Shown here: piece by piece, positions 36,188-48,381 of the stretch | Layout: every line of letters starts with the position of its first letter | Position numbering within the stretch: position 1 is the first letter of the stretch | From: Liolophura sinensis | Lineage: Eukaryota; Mollusca; Polyplacophora; Chitonida; Chitonidae | Direction of reading: 5' to 3' | Assembly: GCF_032854445.1 (NCBI RefSeq) | Contig: NC_088302.1 | Span: 53,472,046 to 53,536,045 of the forward strand | DNA length: 64,000 nt | The notes under the pieces: generated by a model | What the model saw: the letters and a program-made list of their open reading frames with translations, nothing else | What the model was told of the DNA's origin: nothing | The model's database searches: none | Made by a program: the position numbers and the translations under genes

Positions 36188-37203
36188 GTGAGTTGGATGT
36201 TATACCTAAGTGGAAGAATTATGGAATCTTATATTTTAGCTGTATCGTACGTGTGAGTGTTTTTTTTTAGGCAACGGACCACCCCCATAAATCGTTTTCT
36301 TCGGGTTTGGTTAAAACGACTGAAACAAACGAACACTCAGACAATGGGTGTCAAATTCATTTGTTTTTTGTCCTTGGAGCCGATTATTGGAAAAAGTTGA
36401 AGAGGGATCAGGCCTGGGGAAAGTAGTCCCAGGCTTGGATTGAGGTGAGCTGTCTTCTTGACAAATTTTTCAGTTGAACGATAGCGACACAAACTATACA
36501 ATGTGTATGGATTACATCAGGCTGAATGACAACCGGTACAGATATTTACTTTAGAAATTATTAGCAGATAATAAACACAAAACAAAATGCATGATTAAAT
36601 GTTTGTGAATTTAGACAAAAGTTTAAGTTGACAGCTTGTATGAAGCTTGCGGAAATTTTTAAGCAGCTTTCCGTAATCATGTACGGCCACTGGTAGGCCT
36701 ACTTATGTTTGTGAATGAAGGATTGCGTTCTGTGAAATAAAGAAGTATGCACATTTTGTTTCACCAAAATACAGTGTGAGTAGATGCTGACACCTGGTTA
36801 TATATGACAATTAAAACTTTTAATCAGTGGAAAGCAGGGCTGCAAGAGTCCAAAGGCTGGAGATAATGTACAGTTCACATATTTAAATATTCTTTATTAG
36901 AGCTCAAGCACAGATTTGAACAAACATCTATCCCACAATATAGTTGTCAGCACTCCTCATCGGCTGTTGAGAAATTTGCAGGACCTGGTACACGTGTACT
37001 TTTACGGTTTAGCCTAGGTCTGTATGAGTTTCTGGCATACATGTCCGACCACATATTTAGGACTATGTATTGGGTATCAGTAGACTCAGGAATAACGTGA
37101 AAAAACGTCTGAAACTTGAGCGTTATGATGTACGATTTATGAGCTGTGCTGAAGTTTCTATGCTGTAATCTTTTATAGCGTACAAATCAGCCATATTAGT
37201 ATT

Positions 37204-37462
37204 GGCGGCCTCAGAGGTCAAGCACAGCACAGTGACCCGGGAACCTTCCACCAAAGCTGTCATTGTGAGTTCAAGACCAGCTCATGCTGGGTTCCTCTCC
37301 GACATTACTTTGGAAAGTCTGCCAGCAACCTGCAGATGGTCGTAGGAAGACGGTTTTATCCAGGCTCTGATCGGTTCCCACGCACAATAATCCAGTCCGC
37401 CATCGTATATGTGAAATATTCTTGAGTATGGCGTAAAACACCAATCAAATAAATAAATAAAT
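37204..37462 (+). mobile_element. tRNA-derived SINE
   Basis: Same family as 2276-2541, in + orientation. Box B-like GTGAGTTCAAGACC, CAGCTCATGCTGG, CAGCAACCTGCAGATGG and GAAATATTCTTGAGTATGGC are recognisable, with an AAATAAATAAATAAAT tail. The 5' head is diverged. ATATTAG and ATATTTAG beside the ends may be a worn target duplication. Confidence 0.82.
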
Positions 37463-38000
37463 ATTTAGCCTCCTATGCCTGCTTAGATCATCCAGAATTG
37501 TCCAAAATGTGATGTGATACAACGTTTTGGTAGAAGTGAGAACACTTGTTATTTACTTGCCCAGATCTCCACCCTGGATTTGTTCATGAATTCTTTTTGA
37601 ACATGAATTCTTTTGTGGTTGAAACAGTTCAATTCCCCCTAATGTTGTGTCTTTTTAAATGTGCTTAGTAGTTAAAAATTGACTAAGAAGGTAACCTTGT
37701 GCATTATTGTTGTATCAGATGGTATCCATTCAGCCCTCTGTCTGCGGACCTGTTTCTTTGCACACTCTCTATCTCTTGGATGCGTGAAATCATCATCTTC
37801 ACCAAACTTATACCATGTGCACACACAGGCATTGGGAAAACCCCTTTTCATTTTCTATGTCCTGGGTCCATTTTTCAAGGTCATTTAGGTGCCAGTTTGT
37901 AACAAACCTGTATTCACAATATCTGTTTAACTCTCCAGACAATTTTCATCAAACGGATACCAAACATCCAGCTATAGTCATGTAGAAGAACCCTGTTGTA

Positions 38001-39658
38001 CAGTCATGGAAAAAATTATTAGACCACCCTTGCTTTCTCCCATTTCTTGTTCATTTTAAAACCTTGCACAACTGAAGGAACATTTGTTTGGGCAGAGAAA
38101 GTGATGAAAACAGAAATAGTTCATAAGGGTTTTATTTAAGAGGTGATATCTATCAGTTCTCTATGACTTTCTTGACAATGACCAAAATCACTTAAGTTCA
38201 TACATCTGTAGATGTGGCAACTGTATTCTCAAAAACATTTTGGCATTTCATTTTTTCTCCTGTCTCCTAGTCACGTAGTCACATGACTCTCAGTCTCACT
38301 CGGGAGTTAGTACTTGATTGCAAGCCCATTGTTTTTGATGACTGCAGCCATTCGCCCTGGCATGCTCTCCACCAGTTTGTTACATTGCCCTGCGGTCACA
38401 GCAGCCCATTCCTGTTGCAAAAATTCGAACAAATTTGCTTTGTTTTTGGGCTTGTGGTTCTCCATTTTGAACTTGATAATATTCCACAGGTTTTCAGTTG
38501 GATTCAGATCAGGTGACTGAGCAGGCCAATTCATGGTTCGAATGTTCCGGTTCTCTATCCAGGTTTTAACTGACCTTGCCGTGTGGCAAGGGGCATTGTC
38601 TTGTTGGAAAATCCAGTCATTCGAGCCAGGAAAGAGTTTAGCAGCTGATGGAAGAAGACTGTTTTCAAGAGTAGCTCTGTATGTGACTTGGTTCATTCTC
38701 CCTTCACACAACTGCATCTGTCCTGTTCCACCCATACTGAAACAACCCCAGATCATCACTGATCCACCCCCATGCTTTACAGTAGGAGCAAGGCAGTCTG
38801 GTTTGTAGGCTTCCCCAGGCTTCCTCCTAACCAGTGAGTTGGCTGGAGTAGGCATCAACTCAAAATTGGATTCATCACTGAAGAGAACTTTAGCCCAATC
38901 ATCAACAGTCCAATTCTTGTGATCCCTCGCAAAACGCAAGCGGGCCTTCCGCTGCCTCTCGTTGATGAAGGGCTTCTTCCGTGCCCTGAGCGACTTTAGA
39001 CCAGCTTCAAGAAGTCGGTTTCGAACTGTTCTTGCTGAACAAGTCACATTTGTTGACAATGCCCACTCATTTCTAAGGTCTCTGGAGGTCTGACGACGAT
39101 TCTTGATACAGGACCGAATGAGTGCTCGGTCATCTCATGGGGTAGAAAGACGTTTCCTGCCTCGACCAGCTAGCAGTTTTGTAGTACCATGTTCGGCTTG
39201 CTTTTTCTTGGTGTAATGAACTGTTGTCTTAGAGATCTTCAGTTTTTTGGCCACTTGTCGCTCGCTCAATCCAGTATCCAGCTGTGCCAAGATGGCTGCC
39301 TTTCTGGCTCCACATAATTCTTTCGTTTTAGGCATTATGAGAGCTGACAACTACCGAGTTGTGCTGCGTCTTAATATATAAACAAGAGACCCCTATTTAT
39401 GTAAGCCTACATGTAAACAGGAAACCACTCTGTATGTAAGTCTGCATGTAAATGGAAAGCATGAAATTGCCTCGCATACACCCTAGGAATACAACTGACC
39501 TTAAAGCATATCAAATGCGACAAAGTATTATGGAATCAGCTGGATTTTTGTCGTATTCATTGTAATCTTCGGTTAATACACCTTTAGGGTTGCCAGGCAT
39601 TAAAATGAACAAGAAACCAAAGAAAATATGAGTGGTCTAATAATTTTTTCCATGACTG
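38001..39658 (-). mobile_element. Tc1/mariner-like transposon, copy 2 (inverted)
   Basis: 1658 bp with TA on each side (37999-38000 and 39659-39660). The same CAGTCATGG ends and internal sequence as 30490-32147 are read on the other strand. The flanks beyond TA differ from those of copy 1, so this is a separate insertion and not a simple inverted duplication of the region. Confidence 0.96.
38307..39335 (-). pseudogene. Tc1-type DD34E transposase with the same TGA (copy 2)
   Basis: The translation is identical to that of 30813-31841, including helix-turn-helix region, triad D154/D246/E281 and the TGA at codon 67 (39135-39137). Sharing the stop means that the source of at least one of the two insertions already carried it, so mobilisation must have used enzyme from elsewhere, or readthrough. 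Confidence 0.93.
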
Positions 39659-40139
39659 TATGTTACTGACCGTGACCTGTTTTTGCCTGGGACATTAGGT
39701 TCACGCCTGACATTTCAGTATGTCACCAATACACTCTCTTGCAGCTGTGCTTATGGCCAGGGGGCTGTTTAGTGCATTGCGCAATAGATGTCAAGATTAC
39801 CTTAAACCAGACTCAAGAATGAGGAAGTGCCACTCGTGGGTGGTGAAAAGTCCTAAAATGAATTATTACTTGTACGTGCTGTGGTGTCTTGTACTTTTCA
39901 AGCTCTCTACTATGTGTAACTCTTCAAAGAAACTAAGAGTATCAACACTGTCCAAGCCTTAGAACAGGATAAAACATATACATGGTTCACATGTACTACA
40001 CCGTTTTGTCTAACAGCTGGAGTTAACTGTAAGCAAGGACAAGACACTGATTTTTCTGACAAAATGATCATTTCAGTCAGATAATCTATCTGGGTAGAAT
40101 TTTAGGATGTTGGTTTTTAGTCTAGATAATGACCCTTAC

Positions 40140-41340
40140 TGTTACAAGGTATTAGTGGTATACTTGAGGTACATCTGAGGTGTACCATGGTTATGTAGCA
40201 TATCTGAACTGAGGTATACTTGAGGTGTATGTGAGGTGGATCTGAGGTATTGCCAATTATGCAAATTAGTACCTCATGTTCATCTATAGCTGTTAACTAC
40301 CCTGTAAATATTAGGTTAAAATGTGACACCTGAGGTGTATTTGAGGTACAGCTGAGGTACATGTTTACAGGCAAGGTGGATGTACACTGTTTTTGTTCTT
40401 ATTTTGATAGAAAACAAGCTCAAAACACTTAAATATTGGCTGTATAAATTATGGATGAATTTAAGTCATTTTGTAAGTGCATGCTGTTCTTTGTTTTTCA
40501 GTAAATCTCACCTGATTTATTACAACAACAGTGATATACATTTACATGAGGCTTTCTAGCTGTTTGATTAAAATTTAGTGCTACTCCTTTTCTTTGCCCT
40601 GTAGAACATGTTTGTGTGCCCAAACATGTGTGCCCAAACATGTGACTCAGGAAGCACTAATCAGTGCATAATTGTGCTGTTTTCCCACAGCATGGAATAT
40701 ATATGCACATTGTTCAGGGTAGCCATCTTGGAATAATCAGAGGCAGATTTATCTGTGCTCTGTGATTGGTCAATATTTGCACACTGAATGGCAAATCAGT
40801 ATAGGGTGAGACAAAGGCTTATATTTATTTAGTAAATGTTTTTTCTTTCGTACAAAAACATTTGTAATTTTGTACTACCATCTGTACTGCCTGAAGTAAA
40901 ATATCTGAATGATATCTCTTGTTTTAAAACTTTAAAAAAGTTTCCGAGGTGTACCTTCGGTACATCTTCTATAAAGGGTTGATTTTTTTCAAAATTGCAG
41001 AGGTATATTTTTGAGATACATCTCATATTCAAAAACCGCTCAAAAACTCTCATAGTTTATAAGGTGTACCTGTGGTACATCGTTCTTTTTTTATTATTAA
41101 CTTTCAAAATTTCTAAGGTGTACCTGAGGTACGTCTTCCAAGTGTTGATTTTTTTCACAGTTACTGAGGTACATCTAAAATATAGGCATATGGCTGGGGT
41201 GTACTTGAGGCACAGTACACCTCAGATAATATAAATGGGGAGTACACCTCATCTATGCCTTAGACTAAGATGTACATGAGGCGTACACCCCATACACACC
41301 TTGTCTATATCTCACACTGAGGTGTACACCTCATGTCCAT
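40140..41340. promoter_or_regulatory. Cluster of AGGTGT/ACACCT half-sites
   Basis: At least ten AGGTGT or ACACCT words occur here, mostly within GAGGTGTACCTGAGGTAC-like phrases. They include an everted pair ACACCTGAGGTGT (40326-40338) and a perfect 16-bp palindrome TGAGGTGTACACCTCA (41318-41333). AGGTGT is the T-box core half-site. The cluster could be regulatory, or simply a degenerating short repeat that contains the word. Confidence 0.3.
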
Positions 41341-41698
41341 AAGATGACACGCAAAATACATCTAATAAAATACATTGGAATTTATATTCAACTTAGTCAG
41401 CCTTAAAGTTACATGTATAGAGCATTGAAAGTTAATATTGCTAAAAGGTTGACATAAGGCTAAAGTCCTTCAGTGTGTTTTAATGAACACAGGTAAACTT
41501 CGTTTAAAGTAGAACATTTACAAAAACTAGATTTTCCTTGAGCATCAGAAAATATTCTGCAGTCTGCATAAATCTATGTACAAATCAGATCAATTAACTG
41601 AAATGTTTACAATATGGGTTTGCAACAAAAGTGTCAACAGAAATGGTCTTATTATTCACTGTTGCAGTACAAGTACAAGTACATCCTCAGACTAGTGA

Positions 41699-41933
41699 TT
41701 TATTTGATTGGTGTTTGACGCCGCTCTCAGGAATATTTTAATTATGCGACGGCAGCCAGCATTATGGTGAGAGGAAACCGAGCAGAGCCCAGGGGAAACC
41801 ACCACAATCTGCAGGTTGCTGGATGACCTTCCCATGTTCTTTCAGAGAGGAAGGTAGCATGAGCTGAACTTGAACTCACTGTGACCGCATTGGTGAAAGG
41901 CTCCTGGGTCATTATGCTGCACTAGCATGCTAA
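41699..41933 (-). mobile_element. tRNA-derived SINE, 5'-truncated
   Basis: Same family as 2276-2541, - orientation, with a perfect 11-bp target duplication CAGACTAGTGA (41688-41698 and 41934-41944). The tRNA-like head lacks its first 20 or so bases, as expected for incomplete reverse transcription. Confidence 0.87.
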
Positions 41934-42700
41934 CAGACTAGTGACAACTTTAATGCATTTACCTCGTATATAAACTAACTTATTCAAGGTTTGACATAAA
42001 TAAATGATCTGTTTGAATTAAGCGTGTTAAATACCTGACAGTGTTTTTCATTGCAGAAATAAATTTACACTACAAGTATAAACTTGATCATTTATGTATA
42101 AATGACCCATAACTTTTACTTGGCAAAAGCTCACACACAAAAGTCTGTGTATGTAATTTGGGAGTCCAGCAGTGCATATTCCATGTCTTTAAAACAGTTT
42201 CATTGTACATGTATTACCAGGTACCCTCCATTTTGAAGAAATCACATTTTGTCCTGTAGGAGGAAAACTGTAAAAGCTATAATGATGATAGCTGTACCAA
42301 ATTGTAGCCCGTGATCTGGCCAGTCATAATTATGTCGCCATTTTGAAATATGTTTTTTTGTCTACAGATTTGTTAAAGATGTAAATTTTTACTCGTAGGG
42401 TGTAAGTCAAATCCTTCAATATGAGCTCAACAAGGCCATGTATTTTTACCTCAGCATTACTTTTCATATATCCTTCGGTTTACCTTCATTTTAAGTTTTA
42501 GAGAAAATCTGTGATGTGTCAGTCATGCATTAAACATTGTTATATTTCATGTCATGTTTTCTGATGATGCCAATCTATACTCCATCATGTGACTCCGTCT
42601 GCAACAAAAGCTTGCTCCAAGTGTGGCTGCCAAAAGAGGGTTCAGATCCTCTGTGATTAAATCCGTTGCCTGAACAAATATTGGTATCTGTTCTACTCAG

Positions 42701-42924
42701 GTACGAGTGATCCCTATGTCAAGTTCAAGATCGGCACAAAGCAGTTCTACAAGAGCCGAACTGTGTACAAAAACCTCAACCCACGCTGGGACGAACGGTT
42801 TACCATTCCCATAGAAGATGTTCTGAAGCCCTTACGGATTAGCGTGTTTGACTATGATCGCGGGTATCAGCGATGACCCCATGGGAGGGGCAGAATTGGA
42901 TCTCACCAGCATCGAACTCAACAC
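42701..42924 (+). CDS. MCTP: MCTP exon, core of C2A domain, with 1-nt frameshift
   Basis: Bounded by CTACTCAG| and |GTAAGC. It begins in phase 1 ([14 protein letters not shown]) and encodes [12 protein letters not shown] and calcium loop 3, SVFDYDRG. The frame then hits TGA at 42874. Omitting one base of the GGG at 42862-42864 restores [18 protein letters not shown], which matches the family (DD-x-MG-x-A-x-LDL). It also restores the phase-2 end needed for the next exon: 222 bases after the split codon equals 73 codons plus 2 plus 1 extra. Ca2+ ligands visible are the Asp of SDPY, both Asp of FDYD and the DD pair. The extra base is more likely an assembly or read error than a real lesion, because the rest is well conserved. 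Confidence 0.93.
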
Positions 42925-43756
42925 GTAAGCTCGGCTTTCTCTCATTGGGTGTTACGTATTCTGAATGATGACAAGGTTTGCATTTGATGATGTACAATGC
43001 TTTATAGTAGGTGCATAACTGCATGATGCCTTATAGAAGGGGCATAACTGATGCCTCATAGAAGGTGCATAACTGATGCCTTATAGTAGGTGCATAGCTG
43101 CATGATGCCTTATGCAAGGTGCATAACTAATGCCTTATAGAAGGTGCATAACTGATGCCTTATAATAGGTCCATAACTGATGCCTTATAGAATGTACATA
43201 ACTGATGCCTTATAATAGGTGCATAACTGATGCTTTATAGTAGGTGATTAACTGCAATGATACCTTATACAAGGTGCATAACTAATGCCTTATAGTAGGT
43301 GCATAACTAATGCCAAAATAGAAGGTACATAACTAATGCGGAAATAATTGGTGCATAACTGATGCCGAAATATCAGTTGCATTGCCTTATAGTAGGTGCG
43401 TAACTGATGCCGAAAAAATAGAAGGTGCATAACTCATGCCTTATAGTAGGTACATAACTAATGCCGAAATAAAAGGTACATAACTAATACCCAAATAGAA
43501 GGTACAGTGTAACACTACAGTGTATGTTATATACATGCCGGAAAACATAAACATTATGCTAAAACAATTTTCCAACCGCCTATTAAAATGCATATTTAAA
43601 CTTTCCTCTTCTGTTTCAATCCATTTTATATGAAAATGTCTGTATCATACAAAGTGTCATGTTTGAGTCTATTGGTGTGGAACTTTTTGTTTTATTTAAA
43701 TTTTTGAGAAAATTTGGTTCAATTAGTTTAAACTGACATTTGTTGATTATATACAG
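42925..43756 (+). other. MCTP: MCTP intron (832 bp) largely filled by a minisatellite
   Basis: Donor GTAAGC, acceptor TATACAG. More than half is the 25-bp array at 43010-43505. The remainder is AT-rich. Confidence 0.9.
43010..43505. repeat. Minisatellite, 25-bp unit
   Basis: About 19 variable copies of ATAACTGATGCCTTATAGAA plus GGTGC. Later copies change to GCCGAAATA. It lies within a short intron of the C2A coding region. Confidence 0.9.
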
Positions 43757-43865
43757 ACCAAGTGACATAAAGGTAGAGCTGAAGGAAAAGGGCAAGTCGG
43801 ACTACATGGGTTATCTGCTCCTGAACTGTACCCTCGTGCCCAAAACCCAAGACGACAAGGACAAT
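43757..43865 (+). CDS. MCTP: MCTP exon, end of C2A domain
   Basis: Bounded by ATACAG| and |GTAAGT. It starts in phase 2, completing the Thr codon of ELNT, and ends in phase 0. It encodes the last two strands of C2A (PSDIKVELKEKG, then DYMGYLLLNCTLVPK) and the linker TQDDKDN toward C2B. The pattern ELN-x-P-[ST]-D followed by G-x-[IL]-L-L-x-x-x-L-x-P-K matches MCTP family C2A ends. The next exon, expected to begin the C2B region in phase 0, is not recognisable within the window. Confidence 0.92.
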
Positions 43866-46359
43866 GTAAGTAGGATTTATGTAAATTGAAGTTTTTTAAC
43901 AAAATGGTGGCGAATTTTCCTGTTCTTCAATGCAAAGAATTTTTACCTGTACACTTACAGGCACCAAAACCTGATAAATTGTTGTGACTTTTGTAAGATT
44001 ACACGTATGTATCTTTGGGGAACAGGCTCTGTTTTGGCAAATGGCCTCTCAGGAACTTCAAAAAGTATCTTCTCAGGTTGTTCTTTATTTAATTTTTCAT
44101 ATTCCATTTATACAGGTTGTGGTAAGATTTGGTATAGGAATTTAAGTTACTCATTTGTGATCTTTTCTTTGCATCCTGGCTAAAGTGTTCACTTTACTTA
44201 AATTCCCTAGCACAGCTTTAGTTTTTAGTCAAATATAAATTTGATATATCTCTAATTACACTTTTATTTGTATCCAGACTTAATATTTTTGTTTATGTTT
44301 TGAATGCAAAGCATTTGGGCTGGCTTTAGTCATTGTTTTATGTATGAACGATTTCACGTAAAACATACTTTTTGATGAATGATTCTGACATTGACAAAAC
44401 CTGTCAAGTAATTACCAATAGTCATCTGACAGATCTCATCATTAAGGATTTTCTTATGCTGTCAGTATTTTAGGGAAGAAGATACATTCGTGTTTGAACG
44501 TTTCTTTGTGAGTATTACACATCCTGAATGCCAGTACATTGTGTACATGTAGTAATAAATATCTGCATAGTGCTTGAGGTTTGGGAGAAGTTAGATACTA
44601 GCTACAGACTATGTTGTTGACTTAAAAGTGAAAAGGCATATTATATTTAGATACATGCATCAGGGTATGAAATAACCAATGTTTCTTAGCAACAAACACA
44701 GAATAACACTTCATATTTGTGAACAGAATTTTACCTATATATGATGTACTAGCATGAAGCAATTTAGCTGAGATTCAGCAAATTAAAGGTATATATTAAT
44801 GAAAAGAAGAGAATGATACCATTTACTGTTGCGATCAAAACTGATGTAGTTCAATACCTCCTTATTCCAGATATTCCAGAACAAACTAAACATAGGCATG
44901 TGTGTTTTAGGCTGATTAACCTTTGAGCTCTGTAGTAATTGATGAGCTCTACTCTTAATTCAGAGAGGGCTGGCTTTGTGTGGCTGCCAGCAGGTGTGGT
45001 AAATGACTTAAAACTTAGCTCAAAATAGGGAATTTTTTGGAAAATTTTTTCAGGAGGATGTCTTTTTACCTTGCAAACAAAGCTCATTTGTTTGACGCCT
45101 CTCTCCAATACTTGTCATATATTTGACCCACAGTATGGGACAAAAATGTGCAACTTAGTATGAAATGTGACAACATTTGTGACAAATCATACATTTGTTG
45201 AACATGGTGGCATTTCAACTCCGTGAATCTCTATCAAAACATAACCATTTAACCGTCAAGGTGCAATCTTGCCAAGTGGAACAGAGGAGAATCAACGCAT
45301 CCATTGATTTCAGAATTTCTTTACTGCTATAATGTGACCAATTCTCCTGTCTTTCTGTGAAGATAATCTGAGTGTCACCACATATGTCTTTACGCGCCTA
45401 CTAATGGTTGGTTTATCCTTGAATCTTTAGTGAATACCTCAAGCTGCTAGATGTAATTGGAACTGTAGGGATAGCAAGCATGCACACTGCATGACACCGA
45501 TGCACCCTCATGGACTTCTCCGAGAACACATCTATAATAGATGTCTCAGCTTGCATCAGTCAGTATATTAACACTGAACTAATAAATGAATGTAACTCTG
45601 AGCATAGCCAGTTCAGTCATCTGGAATATGATGCTATTAAATTATTCAGATTTAGTGGCTGACTTTATGTTAACTTTAAGTTAATAAATGTGGATTAGGT
45701 TTACTAACAAGCATGTTACTTGCTGACTGACCTGTCAACATATGCTTTATGGTTAAAGCGAATATAAAGTCTGCCACTATATACACATACAAAAAAGGAA
45801 ATAGGACTCCGTTATCACAGAAAAATATGTAAAAAAAACTTTGAAAGCCGAGAAGATGAATTTCAGCATTGAGGATATGGCACTGACGGACAATTCACTC
45901 TGTCATGTTGTTGAAGCCCTTATGAACTTGGCCAATCACTAGCGCTGAAGCGTCCTGTGATAATTGACTGTCAAGTCAAGAAACCTATTACTCTCGATTG
46001 TCAGTGTGGTTTCTTACAGTGGATAGACAGACATTGATGCAATAAAGTGAATTTTGCGGTTAGTTTAAGTGTTAAACAGGTGCATTTTGGGCAACACACT
46101 TATGAGCAGGGAACTGAGAACGGCTGCTTGTGTCACAATGCGTACATGCTGGGCAGGAGACTGCAGCTAACTTGTCAGGGTGGGTTAGCAAGAAAACCAC
46201 CTGGGGAGAGTCATTGCTTGAAGAAAAATATTGTGACTTTGCATTATTTTTCCTTAGCAAAGTTTTAAATTTTTTACGAAAATATCTTCCCAAAATCTGA
46301 ATGAAAGAGTCTGTTATAAGTCAGAGGGTCCTGCTATGTTCAGTAAATTCCCTGATGTG

Positions 46360-46650
46360 GGTCCAGCCAGCCAGGCCTAATGCTTAGACCCATGCAGAAC
46401 AAGGACGAGCCTGATATCGGCCCAGCCAGCCAGGCGTAATGCTGAGACCCATGCAGAACAAGGACGAGCCTGATATCGGTCCAGCCAGCCAGGCCTAATG
46501 CTTAGACCCATGCAGAACAAGGACGAGCCTGATATCGGTCCAGCCAGCCAGGCCTAATGCTTAGACCCATGCAGAACAAGGACGAGCCTGATATCGGTCC
46601 AGCCAGCCAGGCCTAATGCTTAGACCCATACAGAACAAGGACGAGGCTTG
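46360..46650. repeat. Minisatellite, 59-bp unit
   Basis: About five nearly identical copies containing CCAGCCAGCCAGGCCTAATG, CTTAGACCCATGCAGAACAA and GGACGAGCCTGATATCGGT. Confidence 0.93.
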
Positions 46651-47314
46651 TGTCCACAAACATCGCTCTGATAGAGCGCCAGAGTAAAAAAAACATTGAC
46701 CCTTTGAACAGGGAACAGAGCTGATAATCCTTAATTGTGTACTAGGTGGTTTTGTTTGTATTTTCTCATTGTCACGTTGTTTAATACCGATGGTACAGTA
46801 GAGCCCTGAGGTTTTGTGACGTCACTCTAGATAGCTATAACATAGAAAAATTGCATCATCAAATGAGTGACTAGGTACAGACGATTGGCTAGGTACTGAC
46901 GATATTTATTTTGTTGATAAGCAATGTACAATTTTTAAAATATTTTTAGAATATTTGTGGAATATAATGTTATTAAGTATTTCAGATTTAGTGGCTGACT
47001 TTATGTTAACTTTAGTAAATGTGGATTCAGTTTACTAACAAGCATGTTACTTGTTGACTGCCCGGTTCATGTCCAGTTTGACTAGAGTGCATTGCAGCGT
47101 GTTAATGGTGTAGTATAGATGTACTTCAGGTTCAACTACCTCTCGCTCCTCTCTAGTGTGTTTAAGTCTATAGACTTTGCCATCATTCTACACATTAAAT
47201 GGTGACAAGTAGTATAATTGTAAATTACAGGTAAACATAATCAGACTATCTGGCTGTACACAGTGATTAAAACTGTGTGATACTTCTTCCTAGCTTTGTT
47301 ATTCATAGTAAATG

Positions 47315-47510
47315 CCCTAAGCCCTCAGCTTTTTCTCATATGAAAGATCAACTTTCACTGCGATTTATGCACCATATTCATTTGATTTTGGAGACAAAAC
47401 TTAACTACATTGGTTTGGATTACTCAAGTTTTCATTTTATCTGTCTGCACAGAATAATGTCCAAAAAATATGCTTCAATAAACACATGTAAAAGGTTGAA
47501 GAATTGCTGG
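47315..47510 (+). mobile_element. MITE, third copy
   Basis: Shares GATTTATGCACC, TTGATTTTGGAGACAAA, ACTACATTGGTT and AAAAGGTTGAAGAATT with the copy at 35492-35769. The right end is followed by TA. The left end is diverged. Confidence 0.6.
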
Positions 47511-48335
47511 TATTTTGGGCTGGTTGTGATTAGTAGTGTACCGTTTCTAGTTTGATAGGTGCCTATGACTGACACCGCCCTCTCAGGACCAGCCTTACAA
47601 GGTTAATCCACAGGCAGCTTGTACTATAGACCTGTCTAAAATTATACCATAGCAAAGATACACGTCGCCATGGTAATTAAGTCAGGTGTAACATTAGAAG
47701 GAAGAAACTGCCTAATGGACTGCATTATGCAAAGCTGATATGTGCATGTGACTGTCCTACAACCTGACTACCCACATATTCAGCCAGTGAGACAAATATT
47801 GGTTTATCAAGAGACCCCAGTCCCACACACATGCATCCACTACCACTTTTAATCAACAACTGACTTTCAGTGATAGCTTAGACTGGGAGTAATAATGCCT
47901 GGCTATAAAGCTACATGTTGTTTATTGTAGAGGAGACATGCAATGTTAAGATCTTTGAATACCAACTTTTTGTCAGATGACAGGTTTGTGACTGTCACAC
48001 TCCAAGGTGTGGGAAGCTTTATTGGAAATAATTCTATTAGATTGTTTGCTTAGAAGTGTGGAAATTGTAAAACCGTCTATTTTAGTGTCCGGAATGAGGC
48101 AGGTTAATGTTTATCACCAGATTCTGGGGGCTGAAATTCTGACTTCTTTATAACAGCTAGGTTATTCTCAGGCTAATAGTCCGTGTGTTACAGAGCAGCC
48201 GCATCTGATCAACTGCTCTGTAAGGCCACAAGTAATGAACATCCCAGGTGGATTGCTATGACATCATTGTCACTCTTGACTTTATTGTAATCACAGATGT
48301 GGAACGTTTCATCCTACACATTTTCTGGGCTGCTC

Positions 48336-48349
48336 TGTGTGTGTGTGCA

Positions 48350-48380
<31 letters not shown>

Positions 48381-48381
48381 A
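48336..48381. repeat. Alternating purine-pyrimidine microsatellite
   Basis: A 46-bp unbroken purine/pyrimidine alternation: (TG)n, then GCATGC, then about seven GCGT units. Such runs are the classic Z-DNA-forming type. Confidence 0.9.

Larger units (their letters stand above)
36188..42700 (+). other. MCTP: MCTP intron within C2A (6.5 kb)
   Basis: From donor GTGAGT to acceptor CTACTCAG. It contains a + strand SINE (37204-37462), a Tc1-like element on - (38001-39658), a cluster of AGGTGT/ACACCT motifs (40140-41340) and a - strand SINE (41699-41933). I see nothing recognisable in 36200-37190, 37470-37990, 39670-40130, 41350-41680 or 41950-42690. Confidence 0.85.
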
